Below are positions 46,107 through 58,200 of a stretch of DNA of 64,000 bases, piece by piece (within the stretch, counting starts at the first letter, position 1; each line of letters begins with the position of its first letter). A program made the translations under genes and the position numbers. The stretch spans positions 14,295,001-14,359,000 of the forward strand of contig NC_056765.1 in NCBI RefSeq assembly GCF_018687715.1, in the 5' to 3' direction. Source of the DNA: Carya illinoinensis (lineage: Eukaryota; Streptophyta; Magnoliopsida; Fagales; Juglandaceae). Under the pieces are notes generated by a model. The model was not told where the DNA came from and made no database searches. It saw only the letters and a program-made list of their open reading frames with translations.

Positions 46107-46167
46107 GGAGTAACATATATATATATATAGTACATGATGATCAGAGAGATCATGATATGATCACTAT
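45270..46167 (+). repeat. Intron-exon tandem duplication, unit 2
   Basis: Partner of 44031-45257, containing the last exon 45911-46106. Intron and downstream landmarks match well, but the two exons have little visible similarity at the protein level, so either the exons have diverged faster or the reading differs. Confidence 0.8.
45468..45519. other. Hairpin with 19 bp arms
   Basis: ATATATATAGGGAGACATG at 45468-45486 is the exact complement of 45501-45519, with a 14 bp loop. It lies in the last intron and is absent from the equivalent place in unit 1 (about 44240), where only the right arm core GTCTCCCTAT remains. Confidence 0.75.
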
Positions 46168-46799
46168 ATGTGACCATCTCCATATAATAAAATATATTAA
46201 TAAATAATGAGGAGATGGTCATTAGATCACTTTGATCATATGTACTAACTAATTAGTCTGTATCATCTATATTATATGTTTGTTGTTTGGTGTTGCACTG
46301 TGTACGTACGTCGTACGTACGTACCTACTAGTTTGGTTTGGTATTTAATTTCAAAACACATGCATGCATGCAAGTGTGTTTCTATGTTTATAATCTATAT
46401 TCAGCGGATGTCTATTAACGTCGTTTATGCTTAATTGCTTTCTCGTATGTTCTAAGTACCGTTCGTACTTACGTCCGATGATATCATGTTACCGGCCATC
46501 TATCTTATTAATATTATTATTATTGAGTAGTGGGACTCTCATAATTAATTATATGGTCGAATAGATCAGAATTAAAATAAATAAATAAAGTTTACCAAAT
46601 TGGAGGATGATCAAACACTTGATTGATTTCTACATGACACTACAATACAATTGAGTTTTTATTTATTTGTTTATTTATTATTTATTTTTTAATTTTTTTT
46701 TTTTACAGTTTTAAAAGGACCGAATGAATGAAAGGAAATGATTGAATGTTTTAATATATGAAAATAAATAATGGCCATGACTGAATGAATGATGGTACT
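46107..46799. other. Spacer after the host gene
   Basis: AT-rich DNA. It holds an inverted pair GACCATCTCC/GGAGATGGTC (46169-46178 and 46209-46218) and a run of GTAC tetranucleotides near 46302-46324. Either could be in the 3' UTR. No further gene seen. Confidence 0.5.
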
Positions 46800-47560
46800 A
46801 AAGGACTAGACAGATTGCAATGTCGGGTAAGTAGTACTGGTAGTGCATCTAGTGCTACCCCTAACTAAAACGGATTTCCAACCTGTGGCCATGGATGAAA
46901 TCCTGGTTAAAAAGATTGCTAACCCCAACACATCGAGCGTAATAGTGTGTACCAACAAAAGAAAAATGATAACAGTTAAAATGAATATTGTGTGATTATT
47001 TAGCCCTTTATGAATGAATATATAAGGTATGAGAATGTTTTATGAAAGGAAAACTATTTTCAAAGAAAAATCCAACCTTTTAATGTGTTCAATAAAATGT
47101 GTGTTTTAGGTAAAGTATGTAGATGAATGGGAATGCATGAATGAAAAGCATTTTATGTTATTAGGTAACATAATAACTTTTATGTTATTATATTTTGATT
47201 GTACGAAGTAATACTTACTGATTATTTGACTCACTTAGTTTTTCTGTATGTGCCTTCCCCTATCAAGGACAAAGTGAGGAAGAAGTGACAGGACAGACAT
47301 GGCCCAAGGGAGCAGTGACTGAAGCCTAGGCGGGTTTTATGTAATGTAGGAAATGGTATTTTTGTAAAAAGCATTTTTGATTAAGTTTATAATTAACATT
47401 GCAACTATCGTTTAACTTATAGAGTATGTTTTTATTTTAAAGTTAAGACTCTTTCATATCCTAGGTAGGAAAGGAAAAAGTTTTAAAATTGTCAATAATT
47501 TCCTTCTGATTTTCTAAAATCATTTTCTAAAAGTCTTACCACAAGGACGTGTGATACACT
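46800..47560 (+). repeat. Gypsy LTR fragment, 3' portion (tentative)
   Basis: The run GTCGGGTAAGTAGTACTGGT, then GACTCACTTAGTTTTTCTGT, CAAAGTGAGGAAGAAGTGAC and a long tail with AGGCGGGTTTTATG is laid out like the 3' part of long plant chromovirus (Tekay/Del-type) LTRs. No PBS, PPT or coding sequence adjoins it, so the assignment rests on resemblance only. Confidence 0.35.
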
Positions 47561-47589
47561 ATGGTCGCCTCTTCTTCAATTTTGTGACA

Positions 47590-48110
47590 TGTTTTCAATA
47601 TAACCTGTGTATATTTTGTTTGCACTACTTTTATTTCTCTTTAAAATAATATACATTTAAAGCTTTCTCATATTGATGTACAAAGTCACTAAAATAGTGT
47701 TGGAATAAACATAATCCTTGAAAAATTTATCTATACTATCATTTCTTTAAGTTGTTGACATACTGACACAAAATGCTGAACGCAAGTAAGTCAAAATCCA
47801 CTTCTTCCATCGATTATAAAGATTTTATATCCAAGTATTATCTCCTAGCTCATATTTCACTAATATTGAACTTCATTCATGTTCAAACTCATCAATTGTA
47901 ATTGTCTCATGAATACAATGATGACAATCTTTTTGAAAGTCCAAAAATCTATTATATAGATGAGCCAAATGTTTGGAAAAGTTTTGTAAAATATGCCACA
48001 AGTACAACCTATGAGTTTTAGTTAGGAGTACCTCTACAATGGCCTTTCCCATAGCCTTGTGATGAGTCTACGAAAGTGTACTCTGAACATTGCTTTTACG
48101 AGTTTAATTG
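47590..48110 (-). pseudogene. FAR1/MULE transposase remnant, part 3
   Basis: The minus strand from about 48090 reads THHKAMGKAIVEVLL, KTHRLYLWHILQNFSKHLAH, LDFQKDCHHCIHETITIDEF, then after a stop and frame change LVKYELGDNTWI, NLYNRWKKWILTYLRSAFCV, SMSTT, stop, RNDSIDKFFKDYVYSNTILV. This is the second half of the MULE transposase domain of the FAR1/FHY3 family (DQDKAM, HRLCLWHI, YLRDTFCAGMSTTQRSES). Several stops. It continues part 2 at 49415-49927 across a 1.3 kb insertion. Confidence 0.82.
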
Positions 48111-49414
48111 CTAGATTATATGTGTTATTTAGGCATTTTGATTAGATTTTTTCAAGTTAAACTTTAATTTCATAATGCCCAAGTTTTGATTTAGTATCTA
48201 ATGATTTTATTACATGAATGAATTTAAAAATAATTAATCCAAAGTTTGGCTAATGAGGAAGAAGAGAATAATCAAAGGAGAATTTCATACATCGAGAGTC
48301 AAAGAAATTCCAGTCATGAACAAGGAAGGAAAGAGCAATTAATGAAAAATATTCGGAATTCGTAGCCTCTTTGAGTATCTGTTAGTTTTATGATCATATC
48401 TTCTTTTACTGATATTCGATTGAGGAGATTCAAGTTCCATTAGAAAGATCACTCGATGGGCTACATTTTTTTTAGAAATAGATATTTTCTAATTCGGCCT
48501 TTTACTAAGCGAAAAATGGCCTATAATATGCGTATGGAAATCTAGAGTATTACCTACCGAGTTTGGACGCGATTTTCTTTCCATGTTGTGGATAGCTCGT
48601 GAAAAGGGAGAAAAAGAGAGAGCCAAAGGTAGAAAAGCAAGGTTCCCTTCTGGGTTTTGGGAGAGAGGATGCTAGGGTTTAGAGAAACTCATATTCCAAA
48701 AAAAGAATTGTTCTTTCGAATGTGGTGCTAATTCTTTGGTGAGGCTAGGGATGAACTTGCTTGAATGATAATGATTTTAATTCTATTGGATTCATGTAAT
48801 AAACTTTATTGTTGATACAATTCTTATTTATCATCTCTTATTAGTCTTCCTTATATATGGATAATTTTACAACCAATACTTTTCATAAATTCAGTCATGC
48901 TTTCTCTATGGGATTGTTGAGGTGTTTATGATCTGGTTGTTGATCTTATTGATGTGATTCTCTGCTGCAGTATTGCTATTAAGTATATTGTCGTATTTGA
49001 ATCTAAGTCTAAAAGGATAGCAATCTGTCCTTTCAAAAGAAGAGTGGTTTTCAAGAATTACATTCGAGCAAATTGGTTATAAATATATATTTTCCAATTA
49101 GAGAATTTGGTGCTATGATCTCTAATTGTGTATCCAATGAATCTAATATGGATAGAATTTTCATGTTTAAGTAAGGGATTCCCGATGCTTCATTGCTATT
49201 AATTCTAGTCAAACCTTTTCATTATTACATTTTGGATCTTCAGTTTATTTCTTTTAAAAAATGGTTTGTCTTACATTGCTACTTTGATTTTTGTTTTTTA
49301 AAATTTTTAGTTTCTTTGTTCATTCTGCTATTCTTTTCATCATTAGTAATTATAGTTGAGGGGGCATACGCAAGCATTGCCCCTTGCCATGTTCTCAATA
49401 ACCATATATATATA
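48111..49414. mobile_element. Unidentified insertion of about 1.3 kb in the FAR1/MULE remnant
   Basis: The transposase reading stops at about 49410 (LLVNEMAESY) and resumes at about 48090 (THHKAM), so this block is an insertion or was followed by loss of some 25 codons. It contains LTR-like text (GAGAAAAAGAGAGAGCCAAA, CTAGGGTTTAGAG near 48671) and no open frame of note. I found no clear terminal repeat or target duplication. It could be a solo LTR. Confidence 0.4.
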
Positions 49415-49927
49415 TATGATTCGGCCATTTCATTAACTAACAAATCACAACCAAACATTATGTTTTAGTGATGATAGTTAACTATAGAAAACAACACCAA
49501 TGATATCTTATAAATATTTCTTAGATATGTGGCATCGAATGTGACAACATCCATAAAATATTGGTATGATGTCCTTGATTTTGTATCTGTCTAAAAATAA
49601 CTTTCCATACACCAATGCTCATCAACTTGCACGAAGTACACAAATCCAATCTCTTTGCATTGTCGATCAAGAAAATAGGCATATAACCTTTGTGCATCTT
49701 CCTCTTCAAATAATTTTCTCATTTCGTTCTCTAAGCAATTTTCCACATCCATGCCAATACAACCAACGTTAAAGTTATCCCCTGATTCTTTACTCAACGC
49801 CTACATTATCTTTCTTGTTCATTGGCCTCATTCAAAGTCATAATAAGTTTTTTTTAGACACTTGTGACTCCCCTATATCCATAGAGCAAACTAGTACTTC
49901 TCAGTGGAAGTAGCAAGTGCTTATGTT
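49415..49927 (-). pseudogene. FAR1/MULE transposase remnant, part 2
   Basis: Starting next to the LINE F tail the minus strand reads EHKHLLLPLRSTSLLYGYRG, KLIMTLNEANEQE, then EDAQRLYAYFLDRQCKEIGF, VYFVQVDEHWCMESYF, stop, TDTKSRTSYQYFMDVVTFDA, TYLRNIYKISLVLFSIVNYH and IMFGCDLLVNEMAESY. These are the end of the FAR1 DNA-binding domain (EHNH) and the first half of the MULE transposase domain, including the DVVTFDxTY acidic motif. The family W after SYF is a TAG stop. Confidence 0.85.
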
Positions 49928-52900
49928 CTTTTTTTTTTTGATAGACCAACATCTCCATTGAGATAAAAAAAAAATGATTACAGACATTTATCAAACCATA
50001 GGGTTTGAGAAAGAAAGTTTGGAATACAATCCCACCACATTTCAAGATCATCAACTCTCCAAGCATTACGAGCAAGCTCATGAGCTGCTCAATTCCCCTC
50101 CCTATACACATGTTTTAAAGTAATAGTTTCAAAGCAACTGCATAGTCTTTTAACTTCAAAAAACAAGTTGCCTAGCATTGAGTTCAACATGTCATCTTTC
50201 TGTAAGGACTGGACCAGCAACAAATAGTTAGACTCTATGTCAATATGTGCAATACCCATTGTCGAGATCAGCTGCATGTCTCTGAAAACTGCCAACAACT
50301 CAATAGCTTCTGGATCGTCAACCTCGAGTTCATGTTTGGAAGCTACCATCACCACTTTTCCTAATGAATCTCTTGGGATAACACCTATACCCGCTTTGTG
50401 TAAATTGGAAAACATTGCAACATTTGTATTTAATTTAAGAACTCCCTGAAAAGGAGGCTTCCAACATAATTGGTCTTGCATCTGCATTCTAGAGCTAATA
50501 GCCACAACTTTGAAACTATTTACAAGGCTCAAGGAGTGATTAGGAACATGATGCAGGCTTAGTCAAATTTTTTCAAACTCAAGCTTATTTCTTCTATACC
50601 AAAACCCCCAAGTTAGATTGAAAAATTGCTCCAAACTATTGGCATCGTACCCCACCACAAACTGTAACACTAGATCAGTCACATTAGAAGACAACAGGTT
50701 TATCAATGAAGGGAAACATTGCAACCATGTATCCTGAATCTAAGTACAACTAAAAATGGCATGAAGCAAGTCCTCAACTGGATGCTGACAGAAACTACAA
50801 GCAGTTTTTGTGATCACCTTTTTTCTTACAAGGTTATCTGTAGATGGTAAACTATCTTTACACACCCGCCAAGCAAAGACCTTGATTTTATTTGGAGCTT
50901 TCATCCTCCACAAAGCCTTCCATAATCTATGCTGTCTCCCCCTCGAAGAAGACTTTGTTGTATTGGAACCCATTTGTGCCATAATAAATTTGTAATAACT
51001 TTTTATTGAAAACTGTCCACTCCTTTCTTGACTCCATATCAATTTATCAGTTGTTCCTTTAGGGAAAATCAAAACTTTGTTTATATCAACCACCACCATT
51101 GGATTAAAGAGAGTTCTAATTTTTGGAAAATCCCACATCCTTGTTTCCTCATCAATAATAGAATCCACAACAACCTCTCTATCTTGCACTTGTAAACCAA
51201 ACTCTGGAAGCCACTAATTCGCCCTGGAAGCCACTGATTTGTCCTAAAACACTCTCATAAATTGATAGGACAGCTTGAACTCTCCTATTCTCCTTAGCTT
51301 TAGATTTACAAAAAATAACACTATCATCTACGAAAAGCAAATAATTAATCTTTGGAGCACCCCTACAAATTTTAATCTCAGAGATATCCCTCCTTATACC
51401 TGTTGCATTCAACAAAGAAGTGAGCCCTTCAGTACAAATAAGGAAAAGATAAGGGGACAATAGATCCCCTTGTCTCAACCCCTACTAGGAATAATTGGTC
51501 ACTTCAGCTCCCCATTAACCAAGACATAAAAAGAGACCGTTTGAACACATAACATCACCAAAGAAACAAAGCTTGATTGAAAACCCATCACTTCCATCAC
51601 ATTTTAAATAAACTCCACTCAACTCTATCGTAAGCCTTACTCATATCCAACTTCAGAGACATAAACCTATTTTTTTCCTTTTTTTTTTGTGCTTTAAAAA
51701 ATGTTCTAACTCAGGGGCAATAAGCACACTATCCGTAATTAAGCGACCGGGCACAAAAGTACTTTGACTCTCCCCAATAATACTAGGCAAAACAGATTTC
51801 AATCTATTGGAAATAACTTTAGAGATCAATTTATAAGCCACATTACAAAGACAAATGGGCCTATAATCAGAAACCACAACATGATTTTTCTTCTTAGGAA
51901 TGAGAGTGATAAAAGTATGATTGAGGGAGCTAGGAAAGACACCTGAATTTAGTGCTAGCAAAACAGCTTCAAGAATATAAGAGCCCACCACGTGCCAATA
52001 TTGCTGAAAAAAGCCGGGGACATCCCATCTGGACCAAGAGCTTTGGATGGGTTCATTTCAGCCAAGGCATTCTGGACGTTAGCTTCAGTATAACTTTGCC
52101 GCAAACCCTTATTCATGGCTGGAGTAACTCTATCTGCAAGGGACTCAAGAAACCCACAATCTCCACTTGGACTTGAACTTGTAAACAGGTGCTCAAAATA
52201 TTGTAGGAGAACCCTATCCCGCTACTCACCATACTGCCAAATCCCTTCCCCATCTTGAATTTTTACCAATCTATTTTTCCTCCTCCTCTAAGATGCCTTC
52301 ATATGAAAGTAGCTAGAATTTTTGTCCCCATCTTTGAGCCACAAAGCCTTGGACCTTTGCCTCCACATCACCTCCTCCCTTTCCATCCATTTATGCACCT
52401 CCTCTCTAGCCCTCTCATGATCTTCTTTTTGTTCACCTACTGGATTAGAAGCATGCAACAATTCCATATCTTGTCTTGCCAATCGTAACTGCTTTTGAAC
52501 ATTACCAAAACAATGTTTATTCCAATTATGTAACTGACTTCCACACTCCTTTATCTTATCCATTAGACCGAGCATACTACTCCCCTCATTCCCTCGCCTC
52601 CATGTAGACCTTATAATATCTTCACAAGCCTTCTCCCCTATCCATATCTCTTCAAACTTGAATTGACCTCTACCCTGTATAACACCCCCATCCCCTTTAG
52701 TATTCACCCAAATAGGAAGGTGATCAGAATAAGCTTCCACCCCATGTATCATAGAAGCAGAGGAAACTTATTCCCCCATGAAACAGATGCTAGTGCCCTA
52801 TCCAATCTCTCACTAACACAGTGAGACCCTCCCCTCCTATTACACCATTTAAATTTTGCCCCTAAACCCCAAATCCCTTAAAGCACAATCATTCACCACA

Positions 52901-53302
52901 TCCTGAAAAGTAGAAATTTGCCTATGTGGCCTTGATCCCCCCCCCCCCCCCCCCCCCAATTTCTCATGATGATGCAAAAGTTCATTAAAATCGCCAATTA
53001 CCAACCACGCCTCACCATTTTGACTACCTAGTGTTTGCAATAAATCCCATGTTTTATATTGTTGATCCACTTCAGGAAACCTATAAATCCCAGTTAAAAA
53101 CCAGGACCCCAACCCAGAATCATCTTCAATGGGTGCATCGATGTGACATTGAGAATAAGTAATAATCGACAAGTTAACATCTCGGCCCCACAACAAAGCA
53201 AGACCTCCCTTTCGAACTCTACAATCCACCACCAAACAATTTGCAAACCCTAATTTAAATTTACATACCTCGAATTCATGAGCTTTCAAACGTGTTTCCT
53301 GT
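49928..53302 (-). mobile_element. LINE F: 5'-truncated plant L1-type LINE in the FAR1/MULE remnant
   Basis: The minus strand begins inside the endonuclease at about 53302 and ends in a poly(A) tail seen as the T run at about 49929-49940. It interrupts the FAR1 domain exactly between IVYKFT and EHKH, so insertion followed pseudogene or gene formation. A clear target duplication was not found. ORF1 and the start of the endonuclease are missing. Confidence 0.88.
50089..53289 (-). pseudogene. LINE F ORF2 remnant: endonuclease, reverse transcriptase, zf-RVT and RNase H
   Basis: Endonuclease (ANCLVVDCRVRKGGLALLWG, WLVIGDFNELLHHHEKLGG), then YSDHLPIWVNTKGDGG and the linker ALWLKDGDKNSSYFHMKAS; reverse transcriptase (ITLIPKKKNHVVVSDYRPIC, GESQSTFVPGRLITDSVL, LRQGDLLSPYLFLICTEGL, catalytic LLFVDDSVIFCKS); a deletion after YESVLGQIS; zf-RVT (WRVCKDSLPSTDNLVRKKVI, CSFCQHPVEDLLHAIF); RNase H (HKAGIGVIPRDSLGKVVMVA, HVYREGN). 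The catalytic tetrad is FVDD instead of FADD, and the first RNase H Asp is Asn (KLNTNVAM). A 21-base C run at 52937-52957 encodes a glycine stretch in the endonuclease. Multiple stops and frameshifts. Confidence 0.88.
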
Positions 53303-53850
53303 AAACTTATATACTATCCACTTTTCACCATATTTTCTTATTCTCATCATTGCTTTATATCCAATCTTTTTCTCAGTAGGTTCCAGAATTGTTCGTTCTT
53401 TTTGGTTGCTACTTTCTTACCATAATCCTTCTATTGAGCAAATATAGTCTACTGTAATTAATTTTTCTCCTCTTTTGGTAATTGAGTATGATTGGTCTGA
53501 ATGGCAAAATCTTTTCTTCTAGCATACACTTTGTAAATTGCTTGGGCGTCTTCTATGTCATCAAATACCATATTAATGAATGGCTCCAAAGGACCACTAC
53601 TCAAAGAAGAAATCACATTCACTCCATCATCCACACAGACTTCACCTTTTATATTCACATCTTCTCATTCCAATCATCATCCACATGAACTCCATTTTTC
53701 ACATTCACAACATCTTCTACATTCACATCTTCTACATCTTCACCTTCTACAAATGTATGACTCATCATTTTCTTAACTTCATCACTATTGGAACTCCAAA
53801 TTTGATCATTCATTACAAAATAAGAAACACAATAAGGGTATATCACTTAT
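53303..53850 (-). pseudogene. FAR1/MULE transposase remnant, part 1: FAR1 DNA-binding domain
   Basis: The minus strand reads an acidic N-terminus (MIYPYCVSYFVMNDQIWSSN, FVEGEDVEDVNVEDVVNV), then LEPFINMVFDDIEDAQAIYK, VYARRKDFAIQTNH, and after frame changes IGYKAMMRIRKYGEKWIVYK followed by FT, where LINE F begins. This is the WRKY-GCM1-like zinc-binding fold of FAR1 proteins, which derive from MULE transposases. The chelating residues cannot be followed because the frame is broken. I cannot tell a domesticated FAR1 gene from a MULE transposase. Confidence 0.8.
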
Positions 53851-55292
53851 TTTCCATTCTAACTGGCAAATTCTTATTTTCCAAGAAAATCTGCAATTTA
53901 CATCAAAACAATTACATGGTTATATTTTGTAATTTACATGGATTTTTCAAGCAAATCCATGGTTATATTCTGTAATTTACAAAAAAGAAACTGTTATGTA
54001 TATACAATCAGCTAGAAGACAAGTAAGTGCATTTCTAATTTTCAGATGGCCATATTCATTTCTAATTTTCAGATGGCATTAAAATGTATACATCATAAAG
54101 ACCTACAAGTCATAAATGATTGATCCATGAGTGGGAAAAATTATACATTTGTAAATCCATGCACAAATCAGTACAAATTGTAAATGAATAACCCATATGA
54201 GTGGAAAAATTATACATTTGCAAATTAGTGCACAAATCACTTCCAAATCATCAGTGCACAAATCATTGGAAATTATCCCATTTATTTTCATCAACTTTCA
54301 TGGCAAGTACGTGAGGAAAATAAGTGCAAAACTAGTCAACAAATTAGTTAGAAGTCAATGCAAAAATCAAACCATGGAGTGACGGAGGAGAAGATGGCGA
54401 CCTCTGTCAACAATGACGGCAATTTACTTTCGTAGGTTTAATAAGATGAGATCAAATGTAAAGTGTTTAGTATAAAACTACCTACGTGTCTTGTTTTGAT
54501 TAGGAGTTGTTAAACGCCCAATATCAGCCCAACAGTTCTAAAGAGGAACTGTTTGTTAAAGTGAAGTGGTAGATTATAAAAACAGAAATGAATTGAAGGT
54601 TCTATCGATAAGTTGAACTGATTGTTTTTTTAAATGGTTAATGAAGAATTATTAGTGAATTTGTGTATTTTTCTTTTTTTATAAAAAAAATTTAAAAGAT
54701 ATTTAAAAAATGTGAAAGAAAAAAAAAAGTAGATTGCAGTCATTGGTTCAAACTATCTATATCTTTTATCAGTACCAGTAGCAGGTTTCTTATAAAAACA
54801 TATATAATTAGTTTATAATTAATTGATATATTTCATTACGCTAAAGTCTTATAGAAATTATAATTATAATTTTTATTTTTGGGTATCGGAGGGTGACTAA
54901 CAATTTGTACGTTAACTATATATATTAAGTGCATTCACAGTCAAAGTTTAATCAAAATTTAGGATAAAATGTCACATTTTGTCTTTTGCTTACGCATGCA
55001 TTCAAAATTCTAGTCCCACTTTGAATTAGGCATTTCACTTTCTGTTCTTATAAAATATTATTATTTATTAATTTTTCTAATTTTTTTTATCTATTATAAT
55101 GTATATCTTTTATATCTATTCTGAAATAGTTTTTTGTTTTAACTTTTCATGATTTTCAATAATCAACTCATCAAAATACATAAAATCTTCTCAACAACCA
55201 TAAATTAACTTCATTATGCAAATACAATCAAATTAAGCCACCGGCAAGTACATTGTAACATTACATAATCAAAATAAGACACAAAATATATG
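53851..55292. other. AT-rich spacer with short direct repeats
   Basis: No gene seen. Around 54029-54075 TCTAATTTTCAGATGGC occurs twice. Around 54125-54250 GAGTGGGAAAAATTATACAT and GAGTGGAAAAATTATACAT are about 70 bp apart with related flanks, a decayed tandem pair. It may include the 5' flank of the FAR1/MULE unit. Confidence 0.5.
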
Positions 55293-58200
55293 TTTTGTGA
55301 CGCCCCCAATCCCCACGTATGGACACTCAGAAATCAGGACGTTAGGATGATGACAACATAGGTCATGCATCCCATCATCACGTGTTAGGTGTGTGTACAT
55401 ACAACACGTGTACAACCAAAACGTAGCGGAATAATTAAGGTCAGTCGACTAAGTAGCAGAATTGTTTAAATACAAGTTTGCTTAAAAACAAGCGTACTAA
55501 AAATATTACAAATTAACCAGTATAAATATAATACAAACCAAAAGGGGGAAATAAAACTCAACCCACGAGAGAGTGATCCTCGATCACTCCTCTGGCAGAG
55601 CTGCATCCTCAGACTTAACCTCTTTACCTGCACCAAAATCTATGGTACCAAGAGACGGTACCGTAGGTAAGTAATAATCCAAACAAACCACAAGATAAAA
55701 ATATATTCATGCAATAACCAAATGCATGAACATGATGACATATGCGTACGACTCGAAAATCATCCTTTCCCAAAAACGATTATTTTCCAACGCACGCCAA
55801 AATCTCATTTTGGCCCAAAACATTCCCAGTCCATTAAAACAATTGCCATTTTTCCAGAAAATTGCCCAACATCAAATCTCACAATTTTCCCAAAAAACAG
55901 CCCAATAACCAACTATCAGAGTACGGTAGACAAGACTTTACCACCGTCCCTGTGATTGAGCTGAAATATTGCATATTTTAGCTATTTAAAACCAATGTAT
56001 TTTAAATTCATCATGACATTATTATTGGTTTTAAATGGTTAATAAGAATAAATACAAGTTGTGATTTAAATTGATTAATAGCATGAGTTTATGCTTAATT
56101 TTATAACTTGAGATTTAATTGGATAATGTTTATTCATATGCATATTTTATTTAGAAAGTTTGGTATGAGATAAATTTTGTGTGTGATCCATATGTTAAAC
56201 TTTTTGAATAGGTTGGAAGTCATTAACGCATGCATGACTCAAAACAATGAATTTTGGCTTGTAGGTCCTATACACATGGCATGGAAAGATATATTGAATT
56301 GTTGACCACCTTTAGATTGAAGAGTGTCGTATGCACTTCATCCCACCAACTCAACACAAGTCACTCTCATCAATCATCCACCACCTCTTCCATTCACACT
56401 CAAATAAATCCACCAACTCCTTTCCAACCCACGGAAAAATACCTCTTTTGTCTTCCAATTGGTTGCATATCACATGAATTTAATCCATTCACATGGCAAC
56501 AACTTGGCAAGTTGGAAGAAGGAGCTGAAACGTGATTGAAGGCTGCTGTCCACCGAAATTATACATTGAAGAAGCACATCAAAGGCTGCTGCCTTTCCAC
56601 TGAATTGGACAAGAGCTGTTGGAGAAGGAAGATAGAGAGCTGCATGTGATATAGTCAACAATTAACACCACCGAAAAGGGAAAATGGAAAGCAAGACAAT
56701 ACAGGCAAGTTGGGTCAATGTTTACGGCAATGAGAAGAGAATAGAGAGAGGCATGTGAATGTTGTGCTGGAATTAAAGTGTGTGTGTGGCTGGACGGCAG
56801 AAATTGAAAAGGTGTGAGAAGAAATAAGAGAAGTCGGCTGGAGTGAATTGTGGTTGAGTTTGGCGCCGACTTGATATATATATATATTGCTGCAAGAATT
56901 GAAAGAAGAAAACCAATCAGTGGGTGAATGATGTGCTGGAATTGTGTTGTGCTGAATTAAATTGTGTTGTGCAGGAATTGAGTGAAGAGTAAATCGGTGC
57001 ATGATTAAAGGAAAGTGGTCGGTTGCCAATGCTGAATTTTCTAGAAATGTGAAGACGTGTTGGACTTGGTTTGGGGAGTGAAAGGTGCTTGGTTGCTTGA
57101 TTTGAATTGAGAAACCGATTGAATAAAGAGTGTGAATGCAAGATTGAATGTGAATGCAAGAGTCGGCTGGAATTATTCTTCAAGTGAAGTGTGAATGTGA
57201 GAGGCAGCTAGTGGAGTTGTTCAGCTATAAAAGGGGTGAAATCCGAAAGTGAAAGGGGAACTTGGTGCTTTGTTATGTTCTTTGTTATGTTCTTTTAATA
57301 ATTGGCTCTTTCTTGTGTTCGGCAGCTTGTTTTTCCTTTTGGCTTCAATGCTTTGTTGTTTTAGAGTTTTTATTAAGTGTATTAAGAATTGTTCTAGAAT
57401 TTTATTTCATTAAGTGTAATACCTTAATTTCTATCAAGTGTGCTAGTTGGTTTCATGAAACAAAAGAAGTGTTTTAGAAGTTTTCATTAAGTGTGCTACC
57501 TTAATTTATTGCAAGAAGGGTTCGATTGAGAGCTTTTGTTTTTGATTTTTTTGAAACATGATACATGGGAGTAGAGGGAATTGAGCTTTTCATTCGTAAA
57601 GTGAAGTGAGTCGATTTAGATTTATTTTTCTAGAGGAGATTTAGTTGGTTTGAATTATATTTTTCAGAAAGTGAAGGAGAGAGCTTTTGTTTTTGTTTTA
57701 GTTGGGTAATTTATTTGTTGTTTACTTATTTCATGTTATTTATTTTTATTGTTTCTTTAAGCTTTTATTTAATAGTGATTACAATTGTCATGTGCTATTT
57801 TGAGAATTTGTGATTTAAATACAAAGATGAATTCTAGAATCTTGGTTTTAGGCATTTTCAATTTTCAGTTCATGTTTTGTCAATTATTTTCTAATTTAGT
57901 TTAATTCTTAATTTAGTTTATTAATTTCTGAGTTTAATCTATTAGTCCTTTACATTCCAATCCGACAATCAAAATCTAAAAACATGAATCTAGTCCATGA
58001 CTAGTAATCTCTTCCATCCATTGCACATATCATCATCTTGTTTTCTCTTTGTGAAGTTTTTCACATTTTTTTCAACGAGTTTAATTTTAAGTAACTTTCC
58101 CTGAGGAGACGATCTAGGAATTTATTCCTAATTATTACACGACATCCTCCTGCACTTGGGATAGCTTTAGTGCTACTCATTTTTGAGTGAGTCACCTTGC

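Noticed and set aside
46302..46324. GTAC-rich tract after the host gene as a regulatory site
   Set aside because: It is a simple tetranucleotide repeat; nothing links it to expression.
56254..57183. Open frames inside the 2.24 kb solo LTR
   Set aside because: LTRs are non-coding, the frames are His/Ser/Thr-rich and match nothing known.
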